Of a stretch of 64,000 bases of DNA, positions 1 to 9,716 are shown piece after piece. The notes beneath the pieces were generated by a model. It did no database searches, had not been told where the DNA came from, and was given only the letters and a program-made list of their open reading frames with translations. The position numbers and the translations under genes were made by a program. Source of the DNA: Cyanodermella asteris (lineage: Eukaryota; Ascomycota; Lecanoromycetes; Ostropales; Stictidaceae). Each line of letters starts with the position of its first letter. The stretch's first letter is position 1. The stretch is from NCBI GenBank assembly GCA_900618795.1, contig UYJD01000009.1, forward strand, positions 1,185,823 through 1,249,822. Reading direction: 5' to 3'.

Positions 1-671
1 GCTTGAAGAACGGCGTCCAAGTCTGGACCTACAAGGGCAAGTCAGAGTACGAAAAGTCCTTTGAACCGGGCAAAGACACGTGGTGGAAGCCGGGCCAGCG
101 TCTGGTGTACGTCGACGGCGGCTTCGATCTTTTCTCGCCCGGCCACATCGCTTTCCTTGAATCCGTGGTCAAGACCGAAGAAGCGAGAGCGGCCAAGGCT
201 GGCTGGGACAAGGATTATTCGCCCTTCTACCTGGTCGCCGGCATCCACAACGATTCCGTCGTCAACGAGCACAAGGGTCTGAACTATCCGATCATGAACA
301 TTTTCGAGCGAGGACTCTGCGTGCTGCAGTGCAAGTATGTCAACGCCGTCATATTTGGCGCCCCTTACGAACCTGATGCAGACTTCCTCCAGGCATCGCC
401 GTGGATGAGACGCCCGGGACCGTGCTGGGATATCATTTACCATGGTCCGGCTGGCAGAGATGATGCATATGAATATGCCGAAGAAAAGGGCATCTTCGCT
501 CGTGTTGGAGAGCATGCGTTTCAGGATGTCAATGCCAATACAATTGTGCAGCGTATTCTCGAAAGTCGGGCCCTGTTCGAAGAGCGACAACGCGAAAAGG
601 GTGAGAAGGCCACTCTGGAGGAATTGGAAAAAGAGCTTCAAGCCAAGGCCAGCTTGGGAGCCGAACAGTGA
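1..671 (+). CDS. ECT1: Ethanolamine-phosphate cytidylyltransferase, C-terminal part (partial)
   Basis: This is the 3' part of CTP:phosphoethanolamine cytidylyltransferase, which makes CDP-ethanolamine in the Kennedy pathway for phosphatidylethanolamine. The 5' part lies outside the window; 222 codons remain, ending in TGA at 669-671. The remaining part is the second nucleotidyltransferase fold: YVDGGFDLFSPGHIAFLE, then a strand with AGIHNDSVVN, then NIFERGLCVLQCKYVNAV and a charged helical tail. The HxGH signature of this superfamily reads SPGH here, so its first histidine is missing. In this enzyme family the N-terminal domain (not visible) is usually the active one, so the loss may be normal. 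The gene converges on porin, with about 215 bases between the stops. The identification is secure. Confidence 0.93.
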   Translation, partial: LKNGVQVWTYKGKSEYEKSFEPGKDTWWKPGQRLVYVDGGFDLFSPGHIAFLESVVKTEEARAAKAGWDKDYSPFYLVAGIHNDSVVNEHKGLNYPIMNIFERGLCVLQCKYVNAVIFGAPYEPDADFLQASPWMRRPGPCWDIIYHGPAGRDDAYEYAEEKGIFARVGEHAFQDVNANTIVQRILESRALFEERQREKGEKATLEELEKELQAKASLGAEQ

Positions 672-887
672 CCTAGTGGTTCCTTCTAAATTCGACCATG
701 GCCGGGGTTCTGCGCCGAAGGCGTGTCCGTTATGCAAAAGTTATCGAGCCCATAGAATCCAAGAAAGAGTCAATTGTGGTATCAGCTAATTACAAATCCA
801 CACAATAACAACTCCTGCTCATGCGTCAGTTGCCCTGCTCCTCCTCATGCATCGTCTCCCGGGCGCCTTAGCTCCAGGCTCGACCGT

Positions 888-2097
888 TTATGCGGTGAAA
901 GACAGGTTGGCGCCAACCTTGTGGGTCGACTCGTTCAGCTTGGTGGTGTCGAAAGAGGCACCGAGACCAAGAGCCAGGCCGGGGCGGAGCAGGACGTTGT
1001 ACGCAACGGCGGCAATGCCCTTGTCGTTGATCTTGGCCTATGGATTGTTAGCCCATCTCGCATGCACTACAGCTTCATGCAGAGCTCACCTTGGCAAAAG
1101 AGGCGGGGTCAAGGCGGTACTTGGAAGCAACCTCAAGACCGACGTTGTTGCCAGCCTTGGAGTCCCAGACAGCCTTGGCGCCAGCCTCGACCTGAGAGTT
1201 GACCTTGTGGTAGTACGAGGCCTGGAAGACGCTCAGGTTGTTGGAGGCAGTGATGGCGGCAGCGTAGACGCCGGGGAGCTGGTATCCAACGGCGGCAGAG
1301 TAGCGGGTGACAGCCGCCTTCTGGACGTCGTAGGTCGTCTCGGCACCGGCAAGGAAACCCTCGTGGCCGAGAGTAACGTCAACGGTGGCGGTCGGGCCCT
1401 TGAGCAAGTCGAAGAAGGCACGGCCGTGGACGTTGGGCTGCTTGAAGTAGACGTTGGTCTTCGCGCCGTAGGTCTTGTTGGCCGGACCGTAGTTGCCGAG
1501 GAGCTCAAGCTTGAGGCCCTTGGCAATCTGGTTGTCGAGCTCGAGCTTGGTGTCGAGCGAGTTGGCGGTGGTCCAGGTCTCGGTCAAGACGACGCCTGCA
1601 CGATTGAATTTTAGCGAGAGTCCTGCAATGGGCTTTGTTTTGGATGCCATCCACGCGATCCAGAGGGATCCCTTCTCTTTGGATGGGACTCCGATGCCCG
1701 TTGCGCGAATAATAAGATCGAGTGGCATACCGGTCGCTGCGTCAGTGTACTTTCCCTCGAGCTGTTTGCGATGCCGGTTAGCAATTGTTCGACATGAGAA
1801 TGCAAGTCATTCGGCTTACACTTCCGCTCGAGGAGCCCTCGTGGGTGCTCTTGCCCTTGACGTTGAAAACGACGCCATTGGGGGCGGTCGACTTGACCTC
1901 GAGCTGGGCTATGAAATTGTCAGTATGTGTCTTCCCGTGGCAATCGAGCGGGCATACACACCGGCAGTGATGTGGTAGAAGTCCTTGTTGAGAAGCTTCA
2001 AAGCTGTTAGGACCTGCTTTTATTGACCCTGCGCAATTCTGCTACGTACGTCGTTGGAGGCCTTGGCAATGTCGGCGTAAGCAGGAGGAGCAGCCAT
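888..2097 (-). CDS. por1: Mitochondrial outer-membrane porin (VDAC), six exons
   Basis: Voltage-dependent anion channel, the beta-barrel that passes metabolites across the mitochondrial outer membrane. Exons in coding order: 2097-2050, 1995-1962, 1908-1820, 1761-1731, 1595-1090 and 1037-888. They total 858 nt, giving 285 residues, the usual porin length. The start MAAPPAYADIAKASND, the early LLNKDFYHI, the middle HGRAFFDLLKGPTA and GHEGFLAGAE, YYHKVNSQVEAGAKAVW, and the end RPGLALGLGASFDTTKLNES follow Neurospora and Aspergillus porins along the whole chain. The GLK-type ATP-interaction motif appears as AKGLKLELLG. Donors include GTACGT, GTAAGC, GTATGC and GTGAGC. The acceptor of exon 2 was placed at GAAG|CTTCTC because the alternative CAG upstream puts a stop in frame. 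The exon splitting is typical of fungal porin genes. Confidence 0.95.
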
Positions 2098-2944
2098 TTT
2101 TGCGACTTTTGTGTAGTGACGAGGAAAAAGGATGAGAAGTGGTGTAGATGTTGCGTGGTGAAGATAATTCACGAGCGTGTCAATTGGAAAAGGACCGGCG
2201 CGACAGGGAGCAAATCGCACGGATTATCTTGAGGCAGCTCGAAACCGCTCCGGCCGGCTTTCAGCCTGTAGCAGCAGCCTTTGCCGAAACGTGATGAGGG
2301 CGCTGATGGCGGACAAAATTGGTGACTCGACACGCTGGACTTTAGGCGAGTTCGATGCGCTGAGACATGGCTACAGTGGGTGGATGGAGGCTGTTTCACC
2401 GCTGGAATGGTAGTCGGTGAACGAGATTGGTTGTCATCCTTTTTGTCGGTGATGGGCAATGTCGGGCATGCCTGCCGAGGCGCTCCATGTGCTCATTCCT
2501 ACTCCTGATGAGCTGATCGAGACTTGTTGTAAAATTTGTTCTTCATGTCATCGTCTTCCTCAATGCACCTGCTGGTGTACAATCATGCATTGGACAGGTC
2601 TATCTATTGTCTGCTCTACATGCGTATCGCATATCTAGCGATGTCAACTGCAAGGAAGTCTGTCTGTCTGACACACGAGCCCGTACTTTTGTACTGAACG
2701 ATTAAGATGTACATTCTATTTGCGCGCCTCAGTTTCCCGTGGGACTGAATACAAAGACCCAGACACCGGCAAGATGTTCGCAAATTCATGTTGAAAGCAA
2801 CCAATGACTAGGATCCACCGAAGCAGCACCTCCGTCTATACATGACTGTCATATTTCGCGTGACACAGTCCGCGAATGTGTGATACCTGCAGATTCCTGC
2901 AAAACCAGATACGCCAATAAGCAGAGTGGTGTAAAGCATTGCGA
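2098..2944. other. Intergenic, between porin start and asparagine synthetase end
   Basis: About 850 bases holding the porin promoter and 5' leader on the right of porin, and the asparagine synthetase 3' region near 2900. A pyrimidine-rich stretch on the minus strand lies just upstream of the porin ATG. Short open frames here start at non-ATG codons or show no family resemblance. I see no RNA gene or repeat. Confidence 0.5.
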
Positions 2945-4784
2945 TCATGCCTTGTACGCGGAGTTGTGGGATTTGATGGCACTATGAGAGTTAGTCTTGA
3001 TTTACGCTGCAAGCACGCTTGGAACTCACCGTCCACTTGGGTCGGTCTGCTCAGACCATGTTGGTGTCCATCTCTGCACGGTTGTGGCGCAGTACGGCGG
3101 GAAGTGCTCGTCGAAAATGGTTCTGAACCAGTAGGCCTCCTTGGTATCCGGAATGTCGTTGCCCCATTCTGGCTTGGGGTTCTTCATCATCTCGTCCGTC
3201 ACATGAAGCTCAGCATTGTCCTTCAGCGCATCGATCCAGCCGTAACCAACGCCATCACTGAACTGCTCCTTTTGTCTCCAGAGAATGTTGTCCGGAAGAT
3301 ATGGCTTAACGTCCGGCTCATCAGAGGTGTCGAATGCTTTTCTCAAGATGTACTTTTCGATGCGATCCTTGGTGATCATCTTTTCTGCCGGGTCGACTCC
3401 CATGCTGACCTCGAGGAACTCCTTGTCCAGGAAGGGAACACGAGCCTCAAGACCCCACGCAGAGGTTGACTTGTTGGCACGCAGGCAGTCTGCATAATGC
3501 AGGTTCTTGACACGTCGCACTGTCTCCTCGTGGAATGAATTTTTGTTTGAAGCCGCGCCGAAGTACAAGTACCCTCCAAAAATCTCATCACTTCCCTCTC
3601 CCGACAGTACCATTTTGACGCCCATGGCCTTGATCTTTCTGCTGAGCAGGAACATGGGGGTCGATGCTCGAATGGTCGTGACGTCGTATGACTCAATGTG
3701 GTAGATGACGTCCGACAAAGCGTCCAAAGCCTCCTCGATCGTGAAACTCATGGCATGGTGTTTGGTGCCCAAGAATTTGGCAACCTGCATGGCGGCCTCG
3801 GTATCTGGTGCGCCTGGCAAGCCAATGGAGAAGGAATGCAGCTGGGGTAACCATTGCACGGTGTGAAGCTCGTTGTCATCGTCGATTCCAACTAGCTGTT
3901 CACCATTTCCATCTGCCTGTCCGTTGACATTGGCAGCATCCTTTGGTAGCTTGCTGACCTCCTCACGAACCTTCAGTGTCTCTCTCTGAGCAATTGCGGC
4001 CGTCAAACTAGAGTCCAGTCCCCCAGACAACAGAACCCCGTATGGAACCTCAGCCATCAACCTCTTTCTGACGGATTTCTCAAGGGTGTGTCGGATCAGC
4101 TTATAGTCAATCGGAGCTGAGGGGACATTGGTCGGATCCCACCACTTCGGCTGGTAGTATCTGGTCGTCTCCCCGGTCTTGGAGTCGAAAATGTGGCCGG
4201 GAGGAAAGGGAATGATCTTGTCGCAGACAGGGTGAAGACACTTCATCTCTGACGCAAAGTACACCGAGCCTGGCGTCTCCGATGACCACCCCTGGTAGAA
4301 GCTTGTGATGCCGATTGGATCGCGTGCGGCAATGATGCGGTCCTGCTTCTTGTCGTACAACGTCCAGGAGAACATGCCATCCAGGAACTTGGGAGCGTCG
4401 ATGTCGTGCTCCATATACTGCATCGTGTCAGCAAATCGCCCACAGTCGCGACAAAATCTAGCAACCCACCAATGGTATTATGACCTCGCAGTCAGAGTGA
4501 GTCTTGAAGGGATATGGGGTTTTGAGCTGCTTGCGCAAGACCCTATGGTTGTAGATCTCGCCATTGACGGCCAACACCAGGGTGCCGTCCTCGTTGACCA
4601 ATGGCTGAGCACCAGTGTCAACACCAACGATACTCAAACGCTCGTGGGCGAGAATTGTGTTGTTGGCGGTCACATTTCCACTCCAGTCAGGGCCTCTATG
4701 GCGAGCGGCCTTTGCCATTTTCAAAGCCGTCGGCTTGAATTTGGCGACATCGGGATGCTGATGGCACGCGAAGATGCCACACAT
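2945..4784 (-). CDS. asn2: Asparagine synthetase (glutamine-hydrolysing)
   Basis: Cytosolic AsnB-type enzyme converting aspartate, glutamine and ATP to asparagine. Exons in coding order: 4784-4470, 4417-3030 and 2981-2945. They total 1740 nt, giving 579 residues, normal for fungal ASN1/ASN2. The start MCGIF puts the nucleophile at Cys2 after Met removal. The glutaminase domain follows, with [18 protein letters not shown] and NGEIYNH. The synthetase domain has the PP-loop [10 protein letters not shown] and the conserved [15 protein letters not shown]. The last exon is only 37 nt and adds [11 protein letters not shown]; it is needed because the preceding exon ends at the universal TDPSGR. The donor there is GTGAGT and the acceptor ATAG. 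A GCN4/CPC1-type site lies 106 bases upstream of the ATG, which fits the general amino-acid control known for this enzyme. Confidence 0.96.
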
Positions 4785-4889
4785 GATTGCGACTGGTCAC
4801 GTAGAATCGGGGAGCGAGCTGAAGCAGCAGCTCGACGGTAGTACGAGAGCAGTAGCAGTATTTAGAGGTTCGGCGGCCGGCAGAAATTC

Positions 4890-4896
4890 GAGTCAT
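4890..4896 (-). promoter_or_regulatory. Candidate GCN4/CPC1 (general amino-acid control) site
   Basis: The minus strand reads ATGACTC, the core of the GCN4/CPC1/CpcA response element (TGACTC), 106 bases before the asparagine synthetase ATG. Position and orientation suit a promoter element of an amino-acid biosynthetic gene. A 7-base match arises often by chance, so this rests mostly on context. Confidence 0.35.
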
Positions 4897-7047
4897 AAAG
4901 TGCCAGGCATGTGGGCAGCTGCCCGCAGCCCGCTTCCGATGACGGGCAAACTCCCCGACGCCGCTTCTACATAAAGATAAAGTTCTACCCAATCTGGCCC
5001 TCATCTCACTCTCTTCTAGAGGCAATCCAGCACGCGCGCCCCCGCCCTGCTGTTGACTGCCGGCAATTCCCCGAACCTTAATTGTCTGTCGGTGGACCTA
5101 TAACGACCGTTGCTAACAGAATGTTCGGCCAGTCCAGCTTGGCGGGTGGGAACTCTCTTGGTTATACACGATCACTGGCTTCTGCAAAGCAACCACTATC
5201 CACAGCGCTGCCGACTGAAAGCTTTCGGCACTCGTGCTGTGGTTCTTTCTCCATGCCGTACCTCAAAGCAGCTGACGATCACGTGTGCTGACCTTGTTGA
5301 CCGGCTTTCGGACACACTCCGTTGTTGAAACCCAATCGCATTTTGGACTTTCAAATTATTGTCAGTGGTTTTCTCGGCCTCCTAGCTTGCTGACTCCACG
5401 TGAGCCTGCGCAATCCAACGGGCTTCGATCTTCCCTCTGACGAAGCGTGATCTCATACGTCGACCGATCTGCATTTTAATCCACAATTGCATCCTGATAA
5501 TGCGAGTTGGTAGAACCCGAGGATGGATTGGTGTTTTCAGCGGTGGCTGCTGTTGTGATCATACCCCATAACCGAAAAGCTACGTCAACATTTTCAATCC
5601 TACCGTTCAGTGCCTTGCAGCCTCCTTGAAACGACAATTTGAATCTGATTTATACGCTCGAGATACCTGACTTACATTCCTCCTCGGCCGAAGCACACCC
5701 ATTTGCACGAATCATATATGATAACGCCCTGCACGAAAGGACAAGGCCGCCAGACTCCATCCGAGTTCTATCTGAAGGAGGTTGAAGCTGGTATGCACTG
5801 CTTGCTCTTCCGCTTCGTGCGACCCAGTACATCCTGCTACCCGATAAGCTAGCGAAGGATTTGGTAAGCAATGCCGCAGGTGGTGCCGGGGCGCATGCAC
5901 TTGCTGAGGCGCTCGTTTACTTCGTGTCTGGTGCTTCATGTATCGGCGAATCATTTCATCAGCAATGCTCACCGGATGCCGGTTTGAAACTTCAAGCGTG
6001 GCACAACATCCATCCTTCCGCCCGAAACATGGCCCTTGGAGGTTTGAACGTACAGTGGTATGGGTACAGTGATCGAGATCTGGGCTTCGTTGGACGCCCT
6101 GAGCTTACGGTCTCGATCTACATGAACCAAAGACACTAGCTGTTAACAAACCTAGGATAATCACGTGAGACAATCAGGAGTGGCTGTTCACTGGCCGCGG
6201 GCGGGGCGACTCAAGCTTGTTAGCTGACATGATCGGATGTTTCGAAGAGTGCTTGACACTTACGGCAGCAAGGACCAACAACTGCCGACATTGACCTGAG
6301 CTCTCTACCGAGTTCCCACCAGTGAGCACTCCGGCAATGGCCCATGAACCCGGTCATCTGATTCCCAACCGCGTCACGTATCTCGACACTGCCACAGAGA
6401 TCTACCGAATGGGCGATTGCCTCGACCATGTTCCAATGCTTGGCTCGAATTTGCAGCATCGGTCATCGCCGGGACCTTTTTGGATTCAGAACGGGTCAGG
6501 AAGCAGGAGCTGTTGAAAGAAGCTACGAAGGAATGGAGATGCATCTGCCGGCAGTGTGTTGAGCAGGGCATGGATCGGTCAACTTCATCGTTGGAAATGT
6601 TCGAAGTGATCCGCTCGAGTGACGCGATTGCCGAACGTCTGCAAGTTGCTCATGCTAATGACTCTTGGATAGCGGATCGCACGTTTGATCAGGCAGCAGG
6701 GAATGCGAACTCCTGGCTTTGAAACAACGAATGGCATCGTCAAGCCGGCCAGCTCCCATATGCCAACTGCCAAGCAAGCTTTGACTGGGAAGACGAAGAT
6801 GTGAAGCTTAACATACAAGTCCTGCGCCACGCGATACACAGTGCTTTGTATTGCACCAGTATACGCGTCGATCCAGAAGTGTCCCCGAAAAAGCTCGAGG
6901 TCATAGCACCGGGGTATGCGCTTGAGCCCACGTCTCATTTACAGAATGGCAACAATTGGCAAAAGCGGAGGTACATGTCAGTGACGACCACACATGCAGC
7001 CTTCTATCTCAGCTATGAGATTTGGGGGGAAGGTAATATCGGAGACA

Positions 7048-7079
7048 CGATGATCCACGGACGCGATGATCCACGGACA
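7048..7079. repeat. Two-unit 16-bp tandem repeat
   Basis: The unit CGATGATCCACGGACR occurs twice in direct tandem, at 7048-7063 and 7064-7079. The copies differ only at the last base, and a partial third start CGATGA follows. This is probably a replication-slippage product in non-coding DNA. Confidence 0.7.
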
Positions 7080-8070
7080 CGATGACGGCACTTCCTCCGG
7101 TAGGCGGTCTGGAACTGGAGGCCCGCCGAGAAGACAGAGGCATGAAGATGTACAAGCATGATCACTTTGACGGAACAATCACACTCCCCGCTTTTGAGGC
7201 GTACAACCATGCCTTTGCCGGGCTGACGGGCCACTAAACAGAGTGAAAGCACCTTTCCAGGCACACACCCGGCTTGAAGTCGTTTCAGCCAAAATCTTCC
7301 GTACACTTCCATCCATAGGTCTAGCGCAGTATGACGGCACAAAGATATTTTCCAGTTGCGGCCACAGCCCAACTCTATTGTGAAGGCCATCAGAAAAGTC
7401 GCGAAGTGAACCGAGAACAGTTACGGAAACGAGTCTGGAGTTTCCACTTGATTGATACCAACATTATAAGCTGTTTTGTCTTACATTCCGACGCTTCGCC
7501 AGCAACTCTTCGTCTCAACTACAGTCATATCTAAAAGCTCATCGTTGTGACGTCCTGTTTTGTCCGCTTTCAATGCGACTACATGATCACAATGCCCGAG
7601 AGTTCGTCTGCTATGGCTTTATTATCGTCTCTGTGGCCCCAATGGGTGCAGAGACCGCTTAAACGCGAGGCTCTCCCCGGTATCGCTTCGCGGCAGCCTA
7701 TGGGTAGTTGAGTGGTAAAGATCGGCGTCCTCTTTCTGAAAGGCCCGGGGAACCTTGTTTAACCTCAGCCGCAGCGCCAGCCTCCTCAAACCTTGACTCG
7801 ACTTTTCTTGTGAAACACACCTTCTAACGGTATGGTGCCTGAGCTTGGCATTGAAGCGTGCTTGCCGGCGGCTGGCTTCGAGCGCGTTCATTGGCAGTGA
7901 ACAGCCTTGCGGTCTATACTATCGGCCTGAGACTACCGCGTTCTCCACGCCTTGCTTTCAGGCCGTGTTAGGCCGTGTTGCTTATGTTCTGGCATTGTCA
8001 CAACTTCATCTCACTTTTCCAAACCTCACAGATTGCATCTGGTACACCCTCCAAACCATAGCTTTATGCC

Positions 8071-8709
8071 ATGTCGACACCACTTCTCATTTGCTTATGC
8101 TTGCCGTGGGCTGTCGCTCAGTCTAGCATAGCCATGACGGCCATCCCTGGTCAGACCGCACCCGACAGCACTAGACAGACCGCTTCTACACGACCGACAG
8201 CTACCTCAAGCTCAGTGTATACATCCCTTTCCGGGCAGGAGACATCCCTGCCAGTCTACACTGAACTCCTTACCCAAGGCATGAATCCTGCAGCTGCCAG
8301 CTACGTGGTGCAGCAACTCTACTACACAGACTCAGCCGGAGCTCCACTGCAACGACAGATACAGTATGCCATTCTCGACGCCATTCAGGACAGCCGGCTT
8401 TCGGAAGAGCATTACTATCACAGCAATCTGGCGCAACAGCTCACAGTCGAAGGATATTTCATTGATCAGATTCCTGAGTCTGACTCTGACGCTCGTGCGT
8501 ACGAAAGCAGCTTCATATATGCTTGGTACAACTATCAAGGTGCGACTCTCGATACAGCAGCTTCTGCAAGCCTCCGAAGCAGATTTGATGCTCGCTCTTC
8601 TACCAGCCTCGTGCATTCCACGTCAAGCATATCAGGGGAAGCTGCAAAGGCTCTCATGAAGCCGGGCATGCTAGCAGGTGCACTGATGGGACTCGCTGCA
8701 GTACTTTGA
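8071..8709 (+). CDS. Small secreted, probably GPI-anchored protein of unknown function
   Basis: Single-exon gene of 212 residues. It starts with a short signal peptide, MSTPLLICLCLPWAVAQ, with cleavage likely after AQ. A Ser/Thr-rich, probably O-glycosylated stretch follows (about residues 30-60). The globular middle carries YTELLTQGMNPAAASYVVQQ and many acidic and aromatic residues. The C-terminus has a small-residue region SSISGEAAKA followed by a hydrophobic tail, MLAGALMGLAAVL, the layout of a GPI-attachment signal. There are no cysteines in the mature part, which argues against a classical cysteine-rich effector or CFEM protein. I do not recognise a family. It sits next to another secreted protein gene on the same strand. 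Confidence 0.7.
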   Translation: MSTPLLICLCLPWAVAQSSIAMTAIPGQTAPDSTRQTASTRPTATSSSVYTSLSGQETSLPVYTELLTQGMNPAAASYVVQQLYYTDSAGAPLQRQIQYAILDAIQDSRLSEEHYYHSNLAQQLTVEGYFIDQIPESDSDARAYESSFIYAWYNYQGATLDTAASASLRSRFDARSSTSLVHSTSSISGEAAKALMKPGMLAGALMGLAAVL

Positions 8710-9716
8710 TTGTCGAGATCTAAAATTTTGATCCACTCAGCTTAACCAGATAGTTGCGCTTTGGAGGCCCATCGAGCTGGTATCTGTTTGAATCGAAGGC
8801 GTCTGTATATATGCTGTTCATATCGTCAAGGGCTCTAGCCCGAATATTCTCCAACACAACGGCTTGAATTGCTATCGCGGGTCACCTGCCAAGTCCGTAT
8901 GTCTTAGTTTGGCTTCTTTCGAGCACGCCTATGGAGTCCGATACGGGATGTACCGACCAGTGACGTTCCGCGTGTAGACGTTCATAATTACTCAAGAGTG
9001 CACCTGGGCCGCTTTCACTCTGAGAGATTTTCAGGCTCAGTCTTCCCATGTCTGCAAGGAAAACTAGTTTGAGAATAACTTAAGACACGGATTGTCATCG
9101 GGTCTGGATCCGATCGCCATGTTTCTCCGAACTTCTTAGATGCTCCTGAGGCTTATGGATTGAGCTCTCAGGGGCTGTTGGTTGCTTTCAGCATTATCCA
9201 TGTCCAGTTGAAAAATTCGTCTCATGTACAGCGATCTGGAGGACTTGCGGCGGTCGTGTTATTAACAAGAATCAAGCTCCCAGCAAACTGGCCATGTGAT
9301 CTTGCAGGGGCTCAGTGAGACGGAGACTCGGCCGCGAAACAGTTCATAGTACTAGGGGTGGGAAACTCTTGGCCATCGTTTCGAGGCGACCCTAGCAGAC
9401 GGCTCAGACCCTCGAAACGGTGGTGTCCTCGACCTTCGACCTGTGTATCGGCGTGATTGTTTCAGGATACTCACCTGCGGTCAGTTGAAAGGTCTCGGAC
9501 CTGTGACCAACAAGTTTTATTGAGACTGGCAATACTGTCAGTCGTTAACCCAATGCTGTGGTGAGCATTTAAGGATTCGATTTCTCACTTCGTTCTGTGG
9601 TGACTTATATCAAGTCATCTCCATCCTCCCATTGAGCCATTCGTGAAGGCCATTGTACAACAATGTTTGTTACTCCTCGTTCGCCCTGCTTGGATCAGAA
9701 GTCAGGACCGCCAACA
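8710..9716. other. Intergenic with one perfect 10-bp inverted repeat
   Basis: About 1 kb between two secreted-protein genes on the same strand. It should contain the 3' region of the first and the promoter of the second. The only structure I see is the inverted repeat CGTTTCGAGG / CCTCGAAACG at 9377-9386 and 9410-9419. No other gene is visible. Confidence 0.5.
9377..9419. repeat. Perfect inverted repeat (10-bp arms, 23-nt spacer)
   Basis: The arms CGTTTCGAGG (9377-9386) and CCTCGAAACG (9410-9419) are exact reverse complements. It lies about 300 bases upstream of the large secreted-protein gene. It could be a dyad bound by a dimeric regulator, a cruciform or RNA hairpin, or chance. Confidence 0.55.

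Larger units (their letters stand above)
4785..8070. other. Gene-poor tract upstream of asparagine synthetase
   Basis: About 3.3 kb without a gene I can support. The left few hundred bases must hold the asparagine synthetase promoter. Open frames of 60-125 codons occur on both strands but show no start context, splice logic or recognisable domain. A 16-base unit is tandemly doubled at 7048-7079. Nothing resembles a transposon end or structural RNA. Confidence 0.45.

Noticed and set aside
847-1614. 255-codon plus-strand open frame over porin
   Set aside because: It is the antisense shadow of the large porin exon, and porin matches its family along the whole chain.
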